Shown: piece after piece, positions 1 through 9,327 of the stretch
Layout: each line of letters begins with the position of its first letter
Position numbering within the stretch: the stretch's first letter is position 1
Assembly (NCBI GenBank): GCA_047621305.1
Contig: JBLHNB010000007.1
Span: 1 to 64,000 of the forward strand
DNA: 64,000 nt
Direction: 5' to 3'
Source of the DNA: Colwellia_A sp047621305
GTDB taxonomy: Bacteria > Pseudomonadota > Gammaproteobacteria > Enterobacterales > Alteromonadaceae
The notes under the pieces: model-generated
Seen by the model: only the letters and a program-made list of their open reading frames with translations
The model's database searches: none
Told to the model about the DNA's origin: nothing
Position numbers and translations under genes: made by a program

Positions 1-926
1 GTGTTGGTAAAACCGTTAACATGATGGAACTTATTCGTAACATCGCGATTGAGCATAGCGGCTACTCAGTATTTGCTGGTGTAGGTGAGCGTACTCGTGA
101 AGGTAACGATTTCTACCATGAAATGAACGATTCAAACGTACTTGATAAAGTATCGCTTGTTTACGGTCAAATGAACGAGCCTCCAGGAAACCGTTTACGC
201 GTTGCGTTTACTGGTTTAACTATGGCTGAAAAATTCCGTGACGAAGGTCGTGACGTATTATTTTTCGTAGATAACATCTACCGTTATACACTTGCTGGTA
301 CTGAAGTATCTGCATTGTTAGGTCGTATGCCATCAGCTGTTGGTTATCAACCAACACTTGCTGAAGAAATGGGTGTTCTTCAAGAGCGTATTACGTCAAC
401 GAAGAAAGGTTCAATCACTTCAATCCAAGCGGTATACGTACCAGCAGATGATTTGACCGATCCATCTCCAGCAACAACTTTTGCTCACTTAGATGCAACA
501 GTTGTATTAAGTCGTGATATTGCTTCACAGGGTATTTACCCAGCAATTGACCCGCTTGATTCTACTTCTCGTCAATTAGACCCGTTAGTAGTTGGTGCTG
601 AGCATTATGAAACTGCACGTGGTGTTCAATCGACATTACAACGTTACAAAGAACTTAAAGATATCATCGCTATCTTAGGTATGGATGAGTTATCTGAAGA
701 AGATAAATTATCGGTGAATCGCGCTCGTAAGATTCAACGTTTCTTATCTCAACCGTTCTTCGTTGCTGAAGTATTCACAGGTTCTTCTGGTAAGTATGTA
801 TCACTTAAAGACACTATCAGTGGCTTTAAAGGATTACTTGCAGGTGAGTATGATGATTTACCTGAGCAAGCTTTCTACATGGTTGGTTCTATTGAAGAAG
901 CAACTGAGAAAGCTAAAAACATGTAA
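1..926 (+). CDS. atpD: ATP synthase F1 subunit beta (5' end outside window)
   Basis: This is the catalytic beta subunit of the membrane-bound F1Fo ATP synthase, which makes ATP from the proton (or sodium) gradient. The reading frame is open from the first base and starts inside the Walker A loop (GVGKT, then NMMELIRN), so roughly the first third of the protein lies upstream of the window. GERTREGNDFYHEM, the Walker B strand DVLFFVDNIYRYT and the C-terminal helical domain ending in ATEKAKNM are all typical of the family. It is followed after 81 bases by atpC, the normal end of the atp operon. Confidence 0.98.
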   Translation, partial: VGKTVNMMELIRNIAIEHSGYSVFAGVGERTREGNDFYHEMNDSNVLDKVSLVYGQMNEPPGNRLRVAFTGLTMAEKFRDEGRDVLFFVDNIYRYTLAGTEVSALLGRMPSAVGYQPTLAEEMGVLQERITSTKKGSITSIQAVYVPADDLTDPSPATTFAHLDATVVLSRDIASQGIYPAIDPLDSTSRQLDPLVVGAEHYETARGVQSTLQRYKELKDIIAILGMDELSEEDKLSVNRARKIQRFLSQPFFVAEVFTGSSGKYVSLKDTISGFKGLLAGEYDDLPEQAFYMVGSIEEATEKAKNM

Positions 927-1007
927 TGAGACTGGCGGTTAGTTTTTTCGGAGATATTCTTTAGGAATAACTCTGTAAAATAATAACCGCCTATTTTGGA
1001 GGTCAAC

Positions 1008-1427
1008 ATGGCATTACTTTCTGTAAATCTGAATGTGGTAAGTGCTGAAGAAAGCTTATTTTCTGGTGCAATTGAATCATTACAGATCACAGGCAGCGAA
1101 GGTGAATTAGGTATTATGCCTGGTCACGCACCTTTACTGACCTCACTAAAACCGGGTATGGCTAGAATCGTTAAGAAAGGTGGTGCTGAAGAAGTTATCT
1201 ATCTTTCTGGCGGTATGCTTGAAGTTCAACCAAATAATGTCACGGTACTAGCTGATATAGCAGTACGTGGTGATGATTTAGATGAACAGTCAGCACTTGA
1301 AGCTAAAGAAAGAGCAGAGAAGCATTTGAATGATCATGGTAATGACGTTGATTATGCGGAAGCTGCTGCAGACTTAGCACGTGCAGTAGCACAACTACGT
1401 GTTATTCAAGCTAGCAGTAAAAAATAG
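1008..1427 (+). CDS. atpC: ATP synthase F1 subunit epsilon
   Basis: This is the epsilon subunit of F1, part of the central stalk and an inhibitor of ATP hydrolysis. The 139-residue product begins MALLSVNLNVVSAEESLFSG and contains the GELGIMPGHAPLLT segment of the N-terminal beta sandwich, then a short C-terminal helical pair. I chose the ATG at 1008 because TGGAGG lies just upstream at 997-1002; a longer frame from a TTG at 996 would place the ribosome binding site inside the gene. It is the last gene of the atp operon and is followed by a strong terminator. Confidence 0.97.
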   Translation: MALLSVNLNVVSAEESLFSGAIESLQITGSEGELGIMPGHAPLLTSLKPGMARIVKKGGAEEVIYLSGGMLEVQPNNVTVLADIAVRGDDLDEQSALEAKERAEKHLNDHGNDVDYAEAAADLARAVAQLRVIQASSKK

Positions 1428-1465
1428 AATACTGTTCTAATAATTACACGATGTTTTAGTGAATA

Positions 1466-1506
1466 AAAAACGACATTTTACTTTAAAGTAAATGTCGTTT
1501 TTTTTT
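1466..1506 (+). terminator. Rho-independent terminator of the atp operon
   Basis: An inverted repeat (ACGACATTT... / ...AAATGTCGT, extended by TACTTT/AAAGTA) ends in a run of nine T residues, about 40 bases after the atpC stop. Confidence 0.9.
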
Positions 1507-1694
1507 GTTTGAACAATAATGGGCATTGTTCCCGCCTAGGTAAATAAACTTTAGATTGGTTTTTATCATTGTATGTAGGTTGCTAAATATAAATGAGTGA
1601 AAGCGTTATAAACACTTATTTAGCAATGGTAATTATTGAATGAACAACGGTACAATAGTTTAGTTGCTAATAACTCTACTAATTTGGACACTCT

Positions 1695-3056
1695 ATGAGC
1701 CTCTCTGTTGTTATTCTTGCCGCGGGTAAGGGCACCCGCATGCGTTCTTCATTACCTAAAGTACTCCATCCTATTGCTGACCGTCCTATGGTCAGTCATG
1801 TTATTGATAGCGCGCGTCAGCTTGATGCAAAAAACATATATGTCGTTTACGGTTTTGGTGGTGATGTATTAAAAGAAAAAGTCATTGGAACTGATTTAAC
1901 CTTTGTAGAACAAATAGAGCAACTAGGTACAGGGCATGCTGTTGATATGGCATCACCTTTTGTAAAAGATGATGAAGATGTATTGGTATTATATGGTGAT
2001 GTGCCATTAACCAAAGTCTCAACGTTAGAACGTTTACTAAGCGTTAAACCTGATAATGGTATGGGACTATTAACTGTCCACTTAGCCAATCCTAATGGTT
2101 ATGGACGAATTGTTAGAGATAGCTCAAATACAGTTGTTGGCATCATAGAACAAAAAGATGCGAATGATGAACAGCTAAAAATTAATGAATGTAATACTGG
2201 GATATTATTGGCTAATGGTGGCGACTTAAAACGCTGGTTAGCAAACCTATCAAACGATAACGCCCAAGGGGAATATTACCTTACCGATATCATTGCTGCG
2301 TGCCACAATAAAGGTAAAAAAATAGCTACTGCTCATCCTGACTCTGAAATAGAAGTTGAAGGTGCTAATAATCGTGTGCAATTAGCAGCGTTAGAACGTG
2401 CTTTTCAACTAAGAAAAGCAGAAGAGTTGATGATTTCAGGAGCAACACTTCGCGACCCAGCACGTATTGATATACGCGGCGAATTGCGTGTTGGTGAAGA
2501 AGTGGTAATCGATGTTAATTGTATTTTTGAAGGTAAAGTTACCTTGGCCAATGGCGTAAAAATAGGCGCTAACTGTATTTTGATCGATTGCTCTGTAGGT
2601 GAAAATAGTGAAATAAAACCGAATAGCATTATTGAAGATGCCGTAATAGCTGATCTTTGCTCTGTAGGACCTTTTGCGAGAATTCGTCCTGGTACCAAAA
2701 TGTTAAGTGAGTCCCATGTGGGCAACTTTGTTGAAATGAAAAAAACAACCATGGGTCAAGGCGCAAAAGCGGGACATTTATCCTATTTAGGCGATTGTGA
2801 AATTGGCAGTAAAGTCAATATTGGTGCAGGTACTATCACGTGTAACTATGACGGCGTGAATAAATCAAAAACTATTATTGGTGACGGCGCATTTATTGGC
2901 TCAAATAGTTCTTTAGTAGCGCCTGTCAATATTGGAAAGATGGCAACCGTTGGTGCGGGCTCTGTAATTGCTAAAAATGTTGAAGATGCAGACCTTGCTG
3001 TCGCTCGTGGTCAACAACGAAATATTGCTAATTGGCAACGACCAATAAAAAAATAA
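1695..3056 (+). CDS. glmU: Bifunctional GlcNAc-1-phosphate uridyltransferase / glucosamine-1-phosphate acetyltransferase
   Basis: GlmU makes UDP-GlcNAc in two steps in the cytoplasm, feeding peptidoglycan and lipid A synthesis. The 453-residue product has the usual family length. The N-terminal pyrophosphorylase domain starts SVVILAAGKGTRMRSSLPKVLH, with the nucleotide-binding GxGTRM loop. The C-terminal half is a left-handed beta helix with hexapeptide repeats and the acetyltransferase segment NIGAGTITCNYDGVNK. The start codon is the first ATG of the frame. It lies between the atp terminator and the glmR-glmS pair, the same order as in Pseudomonas. A family A repeat element begins 44 bases after its stop. 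Confidence 0.97.
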   Translation: MSLSVVILAAGKGTRMRSSLPKVLHPIADRPMVSHVIDSARQLDAKNIYVVYGFGGDVLKEKVIGTDLTFVEQIEQLGTGHAVDMASPFVKDDEDVLVLYGDVPLTKVSTLERLLSVKPDNGMGLLTVHLANPNGYGRIVRDSSNTVVGIIEQKDANDEQLKINECNTGILLANGGDLKRWLANLSNDNAQGEYYLTDIIAACHNKGKKIATAHPDSEIEVEGANNRVQLAALERAFQLRKAEELMISGATLRDPARIDIRGELRVGEEVVIDVNCIFEGKVTLANGVKIGANCILIDCSVGENSEIKPNSIIEDAVIADLCSVGPFARIRPGTKMLSESHVGNFVEMKKTTMGQGAKAGHLSYLGDCEIGSKVNIGAGTITCNYDGVNKSKTIIGDGAFIGSNSSLVAPVNIGKMATVGAGSVIAKNVEDADLAVARGQQRNIANWQRPIKK

Positions 3057-3099
3057 TACTGCATTGATACTATTGGTCGAAGAAAAACTGAATAAAGCT

Positions 3100-3262
3100 T
3101 ACCCGTGGTCATTGAAGTTGCGTGATTTTGAACATGGCTAAAAATTTTAGCTACAAGATGCATGATTGAGTAATAGATAATTGGACTATTAGGATTGAAT
3201 GCAACGCAGTAGATGAGGTTTTTAGACTGATCAAAGTCTGCATCTTCAATGAGTACGGGGAT
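3100..3262 (+). mobile_element. MITE-like element, family A, copy A1
   Basis: An AT-rich non-coding element of about 163 bases. The left end reads ACCCGTGGTCATTGAAG and the right end is its near-inverse, CTTCAATGAGTACGGG. Inside is the core GAGTAATAG...CTATTAGGATTG followed by AATGCAACGCAG, shared with copies A3 and A4 and, in diverged form, with family B. In this copy the hairpin loop between TAATAG and CTATTA is longer than in A4. Small open frames across it are not coding. A perfect palindrome (ATACCCTAAT/ACTAGGGTAT, 3263-3282) directly follows. Confidence 0.8.
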
Positions 3263-3391
3263 ATACCCTAATACTAGGGTATAGCGACTAATAAACATTC
3301 GATAACATCCTTCAGCAACCGCTATTCCCCTCGTTAAATTAAATTGATCATTGTAATTAGTTCCTACTTTTGCTTAAATAACCATGTTTTA

Positions 3392-3425
3392 AAACGAAAC
3401 TTATTTTTAGTGAAACGAAACTTAT
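3392..3425 (+). promoter_or_regulatory. Duplicated 13-base motif, candidate GlmR operator
   Basis: AAACGAAACTTAT occurs twice as a direct repeat (3392-3404 and 3413-3425), exactly 21 bases apart, so on the same helical face. The second copy overlaps the glmR start codon. DeoR-family repressors commonly bind repeated TTTCGTTT-like sequences, so an autoregulatory operator is a reasonable inference. No binding evidence exists here. Confidence 0.5.
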
Positions 3426-4185
3426 GTCAAAAAGAAATACACAACAACGTCGTCATACCATTATTTCAGAACTAAATAAAAATGGCGAAGTCAGTGTTGA
3501 TAGTCTTGCTAAGCAATTTAGCACGTCAGAAGTTACGATAAGAAAAGACCTAGCTATCTTAGAAAATGGTGGGCTTTTATTACGTCGTTATGGCGGTGCG
3601 GTACCTTTACCTAGTGAAATAAGCGAAAGAAAATCTGAAAATCTTTCGAAGCGAAAGCGAGCTATTGCGAAAAAAGCGGCAATATTGATTAAAGATCACC
3701 ATCGAATTATTATCGACAGTGGTCAAACAACGTCAGCATTAGTTTCTGAGTTAGATAATAAAAAAGGGCTGGTAGTAATGACCAACTCCTTGGTTATCGC
3801 CAATATGCTACAAACATTAGAAAATGAACCAACATTATTGATGACCGGGGGGACATGGGACCCTCATTCTGAATCTTTCCAAGGGCAAGTTGCAGAAAAT
3901 GTATTACGATCTTATGATTTTGATCAGTTGTTTATAGGCGCGGACGGTATTGATATTTCTCGCGGTACAACAACGTTTAATGAACTTATTGGCTTAAGCC
4001 AAGTTATGGCTGAAGTTTCTCGTGAAGTGATTGTTATGATCGAATCAGAGAAAATTGGCCGGAAAATACCAAATTTAGAAATACCATGGCAACAAATCCA
4101 TACCGTTATAACGGACAGTGATTTAGGTAGTGATATTAAAGAGCAATTATTGCAGCAAGGCGTTAATTTACTTATCGCAAAATAA
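3424..4185 (+). CDS. glmR: DeoR-family transcriptional regulator, probable glmS regulator
   Basis: A 253-residue cytoplasmic DNA-binding regulator. Residues about 7-60 form the DeoR winged helix-turn-helix, with the family signature VSVDSLAKQFSTSEVTIRKDL. The rest is the DeoRC sugar-phosphate sensing domain, with IIIDSGQTTSALV and LFIGADGID. It lies 11 bases upstream of glmS, so the two are almost certainly co-transcribed. In Pseudomonas aeruginosa a DeoR-type gene in the same atpC-glmU-X-glmS position is called glmR, which is the basis for the symbol; the ligand is unknown, perhaps an amino sugar phosphate. A duplicated motif overlaps its start. Confidence 0.85.
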   Translation: MSKRNTQQRRHTIISELNKNGEVSVDSLAKQFSTSEVTIRKDLAILENGGLLLRRYGGAVPLPSEISERKSENLSKRKRAIAKKAAILIKDHHRIIIDSGQTTSALVSELDNKKGLVVMTNSLVIANMLQTLENEPTLLMTGGTWDPHSESFQGQVAENVLRSYDFDQLFIGADGIDISRGTTTFNELIGLSQVMAEVSREVIVMIESEKIGRKIPNLEIPWQQIHTVITDSDLGSDIKEQLLQQGVNLLIAK

Positions 4186-4196
4186 AGGAAATAACT

Positions 4197-6029
4197 ATGT
4201 GTGGAATCGTCGGTGCAGTTGCACAGCGTGATGTGGCAGATATATTGGTTGAAGGGTTAAAGCGTCTAGAATATAGGGGCTATGACTCCGCTGGTGTAGT
4301 CATAATAGATAATGACAATCAATTACAGCGTGTTCGCCGTTTAGGAAAAGTACAAGAGTTGGCTGATGCATTACATGTTACCCCCTTGTCGGGTGGTACA
4401 GGCATCGCGCATACGCGCTGGGCCACACATGGTATACCGAGCGAAAATAATGCTCATCCTCATGTTTCTAGCGAAACAATTGCTGTTGTGCATAATGGTA
4501 TTATTGAAAATCATCAAGCATTGCGCATTAAACTACAAGCTTTAGGTTATGAATTTGTTTCTGAAACGGATACCGAAGTCATTGCTCACCTTGTTCATCA
4601 TGAATTAAAAACATCGACAAGTTTACTTGCTGCTGTGCAAGTTTCAGTTAAACAACTTGAAGGTGCTTATGGCACAGTAGTACTTGATACTCGTGATAAA
4701 GATCGTATTATTGTTGCACGCTCTGGTAGCCCATTAGTGATTGGTTATGGGGTAGGTGAAAACTTCATTGCCTCAGACATGATGGCATTGTTACCGGTAA
4801 CACGTAAATTTTCTTTTCTTGAAGAAGGTGATGTAGCTGAAGTAACACGTTTTGACGTCAAAATACTTGATATTAATGGTCAGCCTGTTGAACGTGAAGC
4901 AAAAGAACAAGAAATAAGTCAAGATAGTCGTGATAAAGGCGAATACCGCCACTACATGCTCAAAGAAACGTATGAACAGCCAACTGCTATCCGTAACGCT
5001 TTAGAAGGTCGGTTGATTGCTAATCGTGTTGATATCAATGCGTTTGGTGAAGGTGCTGACGATATTTTTAGAGAAATAGAACATGTACAAATTATAGCTT
5101 GTGGTACCAGTTATCATTCAGGCATGGTGGCGCGTTATTGGTTAGAGTCTTTGGCCGGCGTGTCATGTAATATCGAAATAGCCAGCGAATTTCGCTATCG
5201 TAAATCGCATGTGCCAAAAAATGCGATGATCGTTACTATTTCACAATCAGGTGAAACAGCTGATACGTTAGCAGCCCTACGTTTAGCGAAAGAATTAGGT
5301 TATAAAGCGAGTTTAGTTATTTGTAATGTTGCTGGTTCATCATTAGTACGTGAGTCTGACCTTGCTTTTATGACCAAAGCAGGAGCTGAAATAGGTGTTG
5401 CTTCAACTAAAGCCTTTACAACACAGCTAGTGGGTTTACTGATGATGACTTTGGCCATAGGTAAACATCATGGTATGTCTGAGCAGCAACAGACTGAAAT
5501 AGCACAATCATTAATGTCACTACCGAGTAAGTTAGAAGAAGTATTAGCATTAGCGAGTTCTATTGAAGGCTTAGCAGAAGACTTTGCTGATAAACAACAT
5601 GCCTTATTTTTAGGCCGTGGTGATCAGTACCCTATTGCGATGGAAGGTGCTTTAAAATTAAAAGAAATTTCCTATATTCACGCTGAAGCGTATGCAGCTG
5701 GCGAACTAAAACATGGGCCATTAGCACTGATTGATGCTGAAATGCCAGTGATCGTGGTAGCGCCTAAAAATGATTTAATTGAAAAGCTTAAATCAAACGT
5801 TGAAGAAGTACGTGCTCGTGGTGGTTTGATGTATGTATTTGCGGCAAGTGATGCCAAGTTTGAAAGCGATGATACGATGAAAGTCATTAACGTACCGCAT
5901 TGTGATGAAATCATAGCGCCTATCGTTTATACCTTGCCGTTGCAGCTACTTTCTTACTATGTAGCGATAATTAAAGGGACTGATGTTGATCAACCTAGGA
6001 ATTTAGCTAAAAGTGTTACGGTTGAATAA
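4197..6029 (+). CDS. glmS: Glutamine--fructose-6-phosphate aminotransferase (isomerizing)
   Basis: GlmS converts fructose-6-phosphate and glutamine to glucosamine-6-phosphate, the first committed step to UDP-GlcNAc. The 610-residue product has the usual length. After Met removal, the catalytic Cys of the glutaminase domain is first (MCGIVGAVAQRD), followed by the RWATHG segment. Two SIS domains follow, with GTSYHSG and SQSGETADT, and the protein ends LAKSVTVE. AAAGGA lies 8 bases before the ATG. The 3' end, which carries the Tn7 target in many bacteria, is intact with no Tn7-like element immediately after it. Confidence 0.97.
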   Translation: MCGIVGAVAQRDVADILVEGLKRLEYRGYDSAGVVIIDNDNQLQRVRRLGKVQELADALHVTPLSGGTGIAHTRWATHGIPSENNAHPHVSSETIAVVHNGIIENHQALRIKLQALGYEFVSETDTEVIAHLVHHELKTSTSLLAAVQVSVKQLEGAYGTVVLDTRDKDRIIVARSGSPLVIGYGVGENFIASDMMALLPVTRKFSFLEEGDVAEVTRFDVKILDINGQPVEREAKEQEISQDSRDKGEYRHYMLKETYEQPTAIRNALEGRLIANRVDINAFGEGADDIFREIEHVQIIACGTSYHSGMVARYWLESLAGVSCNIEIASEFRYRKSHVPKNAMIVTISQSGETADTLAALRLAKELGYKASLVICNVAGSSLVRESDLAFMTKAGAEIGVASTKAFTTQLVGLLMMTLAIGKHHGMSEQQQTEIAQSLMSLPSKLEEVLALASSIEGLAEDFADKQHALFLGRGDQYPIAMEGALKLKEISYIHAEAYAAGELKHGPLALIDAEMPVIVVAPKNDLIEKLKSNVEEVRARGGLMYVFAASDAKFESDDTMKVINVPHCDEIIAPIVYTLPLQLLSYYVAIIKGTDVDQPRNLAKSVTVE

Positions 6030-6100
6030 CGTTTAGCACTTTTTGAACTTACTTGTGGGATAGTCATAAAGTCTCATACCAAGTATCATATATAATGACT

Positions 6101-6129
6101 AAAAAGGCCGGTATCACTGGCCTTTTTTT
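6101..6129 (+). terminator. Rho-independent terminator after glmS
   Basis: AAAGGCC and GGCCTTT form a 7-bp stem with a short loop, followed by seven T residues, about 70 bases past the glmS stop. Confidence 0.88.
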
Positions 6130-6522
6130 ATGGTTACTCTATACGATTAGTTGACGTAACGAACTGAAAAGATTAATGTCTTCTAAGTTAACTGCAGTCG
6201 TCCCGACTATAATGAGTGGATCAAAACTTTCCGTTAATTTTTTAATACAACACATCATTTATCGAACGCTCCTCATACCAGGATAGGTACCTATATGGAT
6301 TTTTAATACTATTAAAAAAGACTATAAAAATGATGAAAGTTAGCCTTAGATAATCATTTCAAACACAGCTTAAAATCAATAATCGGAGCAAGCACAAGAT
6401 ATTCTGCATCTAACTGCTTTTATTAAAACCAAGCAGTGGCTTATTTTATCAAAAGTGGCTGAGTTAGTGTTATTGGGAATAACAGCAACATAATAATATC
6501 AAGTGGAGCCATATATAAAACA
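6130..6522. other. Intergenic stretch with no recognised feature
   Basis: AT-rich sequence between the glmS terminator and the DTW-domain gene. I found no convincing open frame, terminal inverted repeat or transposase remnant. The promoter of the DTW-domain gene presumably lies near its right end. Confidence 0.6.
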
Positions 6523-6978
6523 ATGAAAATATTTTTACTTACCCATGAACGTGAATTGCATAGAGCAACCAATACCGGTTCTCTTGCTATAGAAGATTCT
6601 AATATCATTGTTGAACGTATACTTTGGGAAAGAGTAAACCCTAATAAAGCACTTACTAGCCTAATAGAAAATAATGAAGCTTTATTATTATATTCAAAGG
6701 GCGGAGCTTCATCGGCAGTAATTGAAGAATATGAAAATATCATTATTATTGATGGCACATGGCAGGAATCACAAAAAATTTACAACCAAAGTCCTTATTT
6801 AAAGAAGGCTCCACAATTTACTTTGCAAACGTCACATGATTCTTCATACAAGCTAAGAGCTAACCAACCTAAAGGTGGGCTATGTACCATCGAATGTATA
6901 ATCGAAGTATTAAGAGCTAAAGGGGAAAATAAAATGGCATCAGAATTAGCATTAAAATTTGACCAATTTAACGGCTAA
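6523..6978 (+). CDS. DTW-domain protein, probable tRNA-uridine aminocarboxypropyltransferase
   Basis: DTW-domain proteins transfer the aminocarboxypropyl group of SAM to uridine in tRNA (acp3U); TapT of E. coli is the studied member. The 151-residue product begins MKIFLLTHERELHRATNTGS and contains the signature IIDGTWQESQKIYNQSPYLK and the C-terminal PKGGLCTIECIIEVL. It is shorter than TapT and lacks the N-terminal Cys-rich segment, so the exact tRNA position is uncertain. A GGAG lies about 15 bases before the ATG, a weak start context. It stands alone, with a truncated repeat element downstream. Confidence 0.75.
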   Translation: MKIFLLTHERELHRATNTGSLAIEDSNIIVERILWERVNPNKALTSLIENNEALLLYSKGGASSAVIEEYENIIIIDGTWQESQKIYNQSPYLKKAPQFTLQTSHDSSYKLRANQPKGGLCTIECIIEVLRAKGENKMASELALKFDQFNG

Positions 6979-7048
6979 AAATTTAAAAATATAATCAATT
7001 AAAAATCAAGCCTGCGGTGTCGGGCCTTACATTTCATCTGCGCTAACA

Positions 7049-7155
7049 TACCCGTGCTCATTGAATATGCGTGATTGTGAACATGGCTGAAAATTTTAGC
7101 TACAAGATGCATTTTTTAGACGGATCAAAACCTGTATCTTCAATGAGTACGGGTA
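7049..7155 (+). mobile_element. MITE-like element, family A, copy A2 (core deleted)
   Basis: It has both family A ends, TACCCGTGCTCATTGAA and TTCAATGAGTACGGGTA, and the GAACATGGCTGAAAATTTTAG arm (shown only in part), but the roughly 55-base core with the AATAG/CTATT hairpin is missing. It is an internal deletion derivative. It sits between the DTW gene and the convergent TlpA-like gene, ending 8 bases before the latter's stop codon. Confidence 0.75.
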
Positions 7156-7162
7156 TACATGT

Positions 7163-7648
7163 CTACTCAGCTAATAATCGTTTTATTTCCTGCTCGTATT
7201 GCACTTGTTTGCTTATCGAAAATCCTGAGTGGGCACTGACCAAGTTACCCTCCTTATTGACCAAGTAGCTACTTGGCATGCCTTTAATTTTGTATTTTTT
7301 TGCCAATCTACCTTTAGGATCGTAAATCACTGTGAAATTTGCGGGAATTTTAGTTAAAAATTCATCGGCTAAGTGTTTATCGTTATCAAGATTGATGCTA
7401 ATGATTTTCAGATTTTTATGTTTACTTTGCATCTCATTTAACCAAGGAAATGATTCACGACACGGGCCGCACCATGACGCCCAAAAATCGAGGTAAACAA
7501 CCTTACCTCTATTTTCTATTATTAGCTGTTCAAGTTCATTAACTTCAATAGACTTTGGTTCACCTTTGTCTAGCAAGACAACAAAAGTAATAAAAACTAA
7601 TAATAAAAGGAAACTTGCAGTGATGATTTTATAGCGTGCTTTTAACAT
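7163..7648 (-). CDS. TlpA/ResA-like membrane-anchored thioredoxin
   Basis: A 161-residue thiol-disulfide oxidoreductase of the TlpA/ResA group, acting in the periplasm. Residues about 5-27 form an N-terminal membrane anchor (IITASFLLLLVFITFVVLL). The thioredoxin fold follows with DFWASWCGPCRESFPWLNEM, a WCGPC active site, and a cis-Pro segment near GMPSSYLV. Such proteins often reduce apocytochrome c haem-binding cysteines, which would fit the cytochrome-rich window, but the gene is not next to a cytochrome or ccm gene. The substrate is therefore unknown. Confidence 0.85.
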   Translation of the reverse strand: MLKARYKIITASFLLLLVFITFVVLLDKGEPKSIEVNELEQLIIENRGKVVYLDFWASWCGPCRESFPWLNEMQSKHKNLKIISINLDNDKHLADEFLTKIPANFTVIYDPKGRLAKKYKIKGMPSSYLVNKEGNLVSAHSGFSISKQVQYEQEIKRLLAE

Positions 7649-7859
7649 TCAATCGTTCTTTCAATCGCATTTTATTGGGCAGTTATTAAACCATGGACAG
7701 ATCTTTACGCCAAGAGCGAAAATGAATGATGTGTCATATGTTTACAAAAAGGTTGGTTTTTAAGCGATTAATTTATTTTATAGACTAGCTATATTTGATT
7801 TGCATAAGATAAGGTAATAGTTATATTTTTCCCTGAAAATAATAATAAAAGGTAATAAA

Positions 7860-9179
7860 ATGAATGCAGTTGTTGTTGCTGTTGGACTGGTATTATTGTT
7901 GAGCTTATTCCGCGTAAATGTGGTTATGGCGCTATGTATTGGTGCTATTTCAGGCGGTTTATGGTCTGGGTTATCATTCATTGATACCGTTAATGCTTTT
8001 CAGCAAGGCTTAAGTGGTGGCGCAACCATTGCACTGAGCTACGGGATGTTAGGCGCGTTTGCTGTAGCCATTTCTCGATCGGGTATTACTGATGTGCTGG
8101 CGCGAACATTAGTTAAAAAGATGGGCCGTACCGATGAAAAATCACAACGTTGGCTTAAAGCTGGCTTGTTAACTGTTATTTTGTTAATCGCTATTTCTTC
8201 ACAAAACATAGTACCTATTCACATTGCTTTTATCCCGATTATTATTCCGCCCTTGTTACATTCTTTTGCTCAAATGAAACTTGATCGCAGATTATTAGCT
8301 TGTGTGCTTACCTTTGGTTTAGCGACTCCTTTTTTAATTCTTCCAGTCGGTTTTGGCGGTATTTATTTGTATGGCATTCTCCATAAGAACTTAGTTAGCA
8401 ACGGTTTAACCATAGCTACCACCGATGTGCCTTTATCTATGCTCATTTCTGCGTTAGGTATGGTTGTTGGTTTATGCATTGCAATATTTTTCAGTTACCG
8501 GAAGAAGCGTGAATATGATCTTACGCCTATTTTAAAAGTAGAACCTGAACAGGTTGAAGTGAATAAAAAGTCAATTATCGTCAGTATTATCGCCATTATT
8601 TTTTCATTAGCTATGCAGTTATATAGTGATTCAATGATCATGGGCTCGTTACTAGGCATACTCATTTTCACCGCTTTTGGCGTGGTTAAGTGGGATCAAA
8701 CCCAAGACCTATTTTCTAAAGGCATTAACATGATGGCGATGATAGGTTTTATCATGATCACCGCTTCTGGTTTTGCTGAAGTAATGAAAACAACAGGGAG
8801 TATCAATGACTTGGTTGGCGCAGTTTCCGGTGTGCTTTCTGGTAGCCAAGCTATCGCTGCCATTATGATGTTATTAGTCGGATTGTTAATTACGATGGGC
8901 ATAGGTTCATCGTTTTCTACAGTGCCTATTATCGCCGCTCTTTATGTGCCCTTGTGTATGGATTTGGGGTTTTCAGCCATGGCGACGGCCGCGTTAGTGG
9001 GAACGGCTGGTGCACTCGGTGATGCTGGTTCACCGGCGTCAGACTCGACACTTGGGCCAACGGCAGGCTTAAATGCTGACGGGCAGCATGATCATATCTG
9101 GGATACTGTGGTGCCAACATTCATCCATTACAATATTCCTTTGCTGATTTTTGGTTGGATAGCGGCAATGGTACTGTAA
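7860..9179 (+). CDS. Na+/H+ antiporter family (NhaC-superfamily) membrane protein
   Basis: A 439-residue inner membrane protein with about 11-12 hydrophobic segments, of the Na+/H+ antiporter family related to NhaC and YuiF. It begins MNAVVVAVGLVLLLSLFRVN and has the conserved re-entrant region with GIGSSFSTVPIIAALYVP and GTAGALGDAGSPASDSTLGP, then the tail QHDHIWDTVVPTFIHYNIPL. It probably exchanges cytoplasmic Na+ or an organic substrate for protons, useful in seawater. Start: ATG at 7860 with AAGGTAA just upstream. It is a single gene with no obvious partner. Confidence 0.85.
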   Translation: MNAVVVAVGLVLLLSLFRVNVVMALCIGAISGGLWSGLSFIDTVNAFQQGLSGGATIALSYGMLGAFAVAISRSGITDVLARTLVKKMGRTDEKSQRWLKAGLLTVILLIAISSQNIVPIHIAFIPIIIPPLLHSFAQMKLDRRLLACVLTFGLATPFLILPVGFGGIYLYGILHKNLVSNGLTIATTDVPLSMLISALGMVVGLCIAIFFSYRKKREYDLTPILKVEPEQVEVNKKSIIVSIIAIIFSLAMQLYSDSMIMGSLLGILIFTAFGVVKWDQTQDLFSKGINMMAMIGFIMITASGFAEVMKTTGSINDLVGAVSGVLSGSQAIAAIMMLLVGLLITMGIGSSFSTVPIIAALYVPLCMDLGFSAMATAALVGTAGALGDAGSPASDSTLGPTAGLNADGQHDHIWDTVVPTFIHYNIPLLIFGWIAAMVL

Positions 9180-9327
9180 TTCACAAGCCAGTAACTTCGA
9201 CCTAAAGCCTGTAAAAAATGATGAACAAAACTGCTGAATAATACACGAAATAATATTTTGCTTTAACTTATTATTTAATCGAGATCGGTTAGAGTTTTAG
9301 AGTCCCTAAATAACAAGAAGAAACATA

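Noticed and set aside
3011..3298. Minus-strand frame of 95 codons after glmU
   Set aside because: It is made of element A1 plus the antisense of glmU; similar frames appear in other copies of the element.
7071..7268. Plus-strand frame of 65 codons across a repeat and the end of the TlpA-like gene
   Set aside because: It lies mostly in element A2 and antisense to a well-supported gene; no ribosome binding site.
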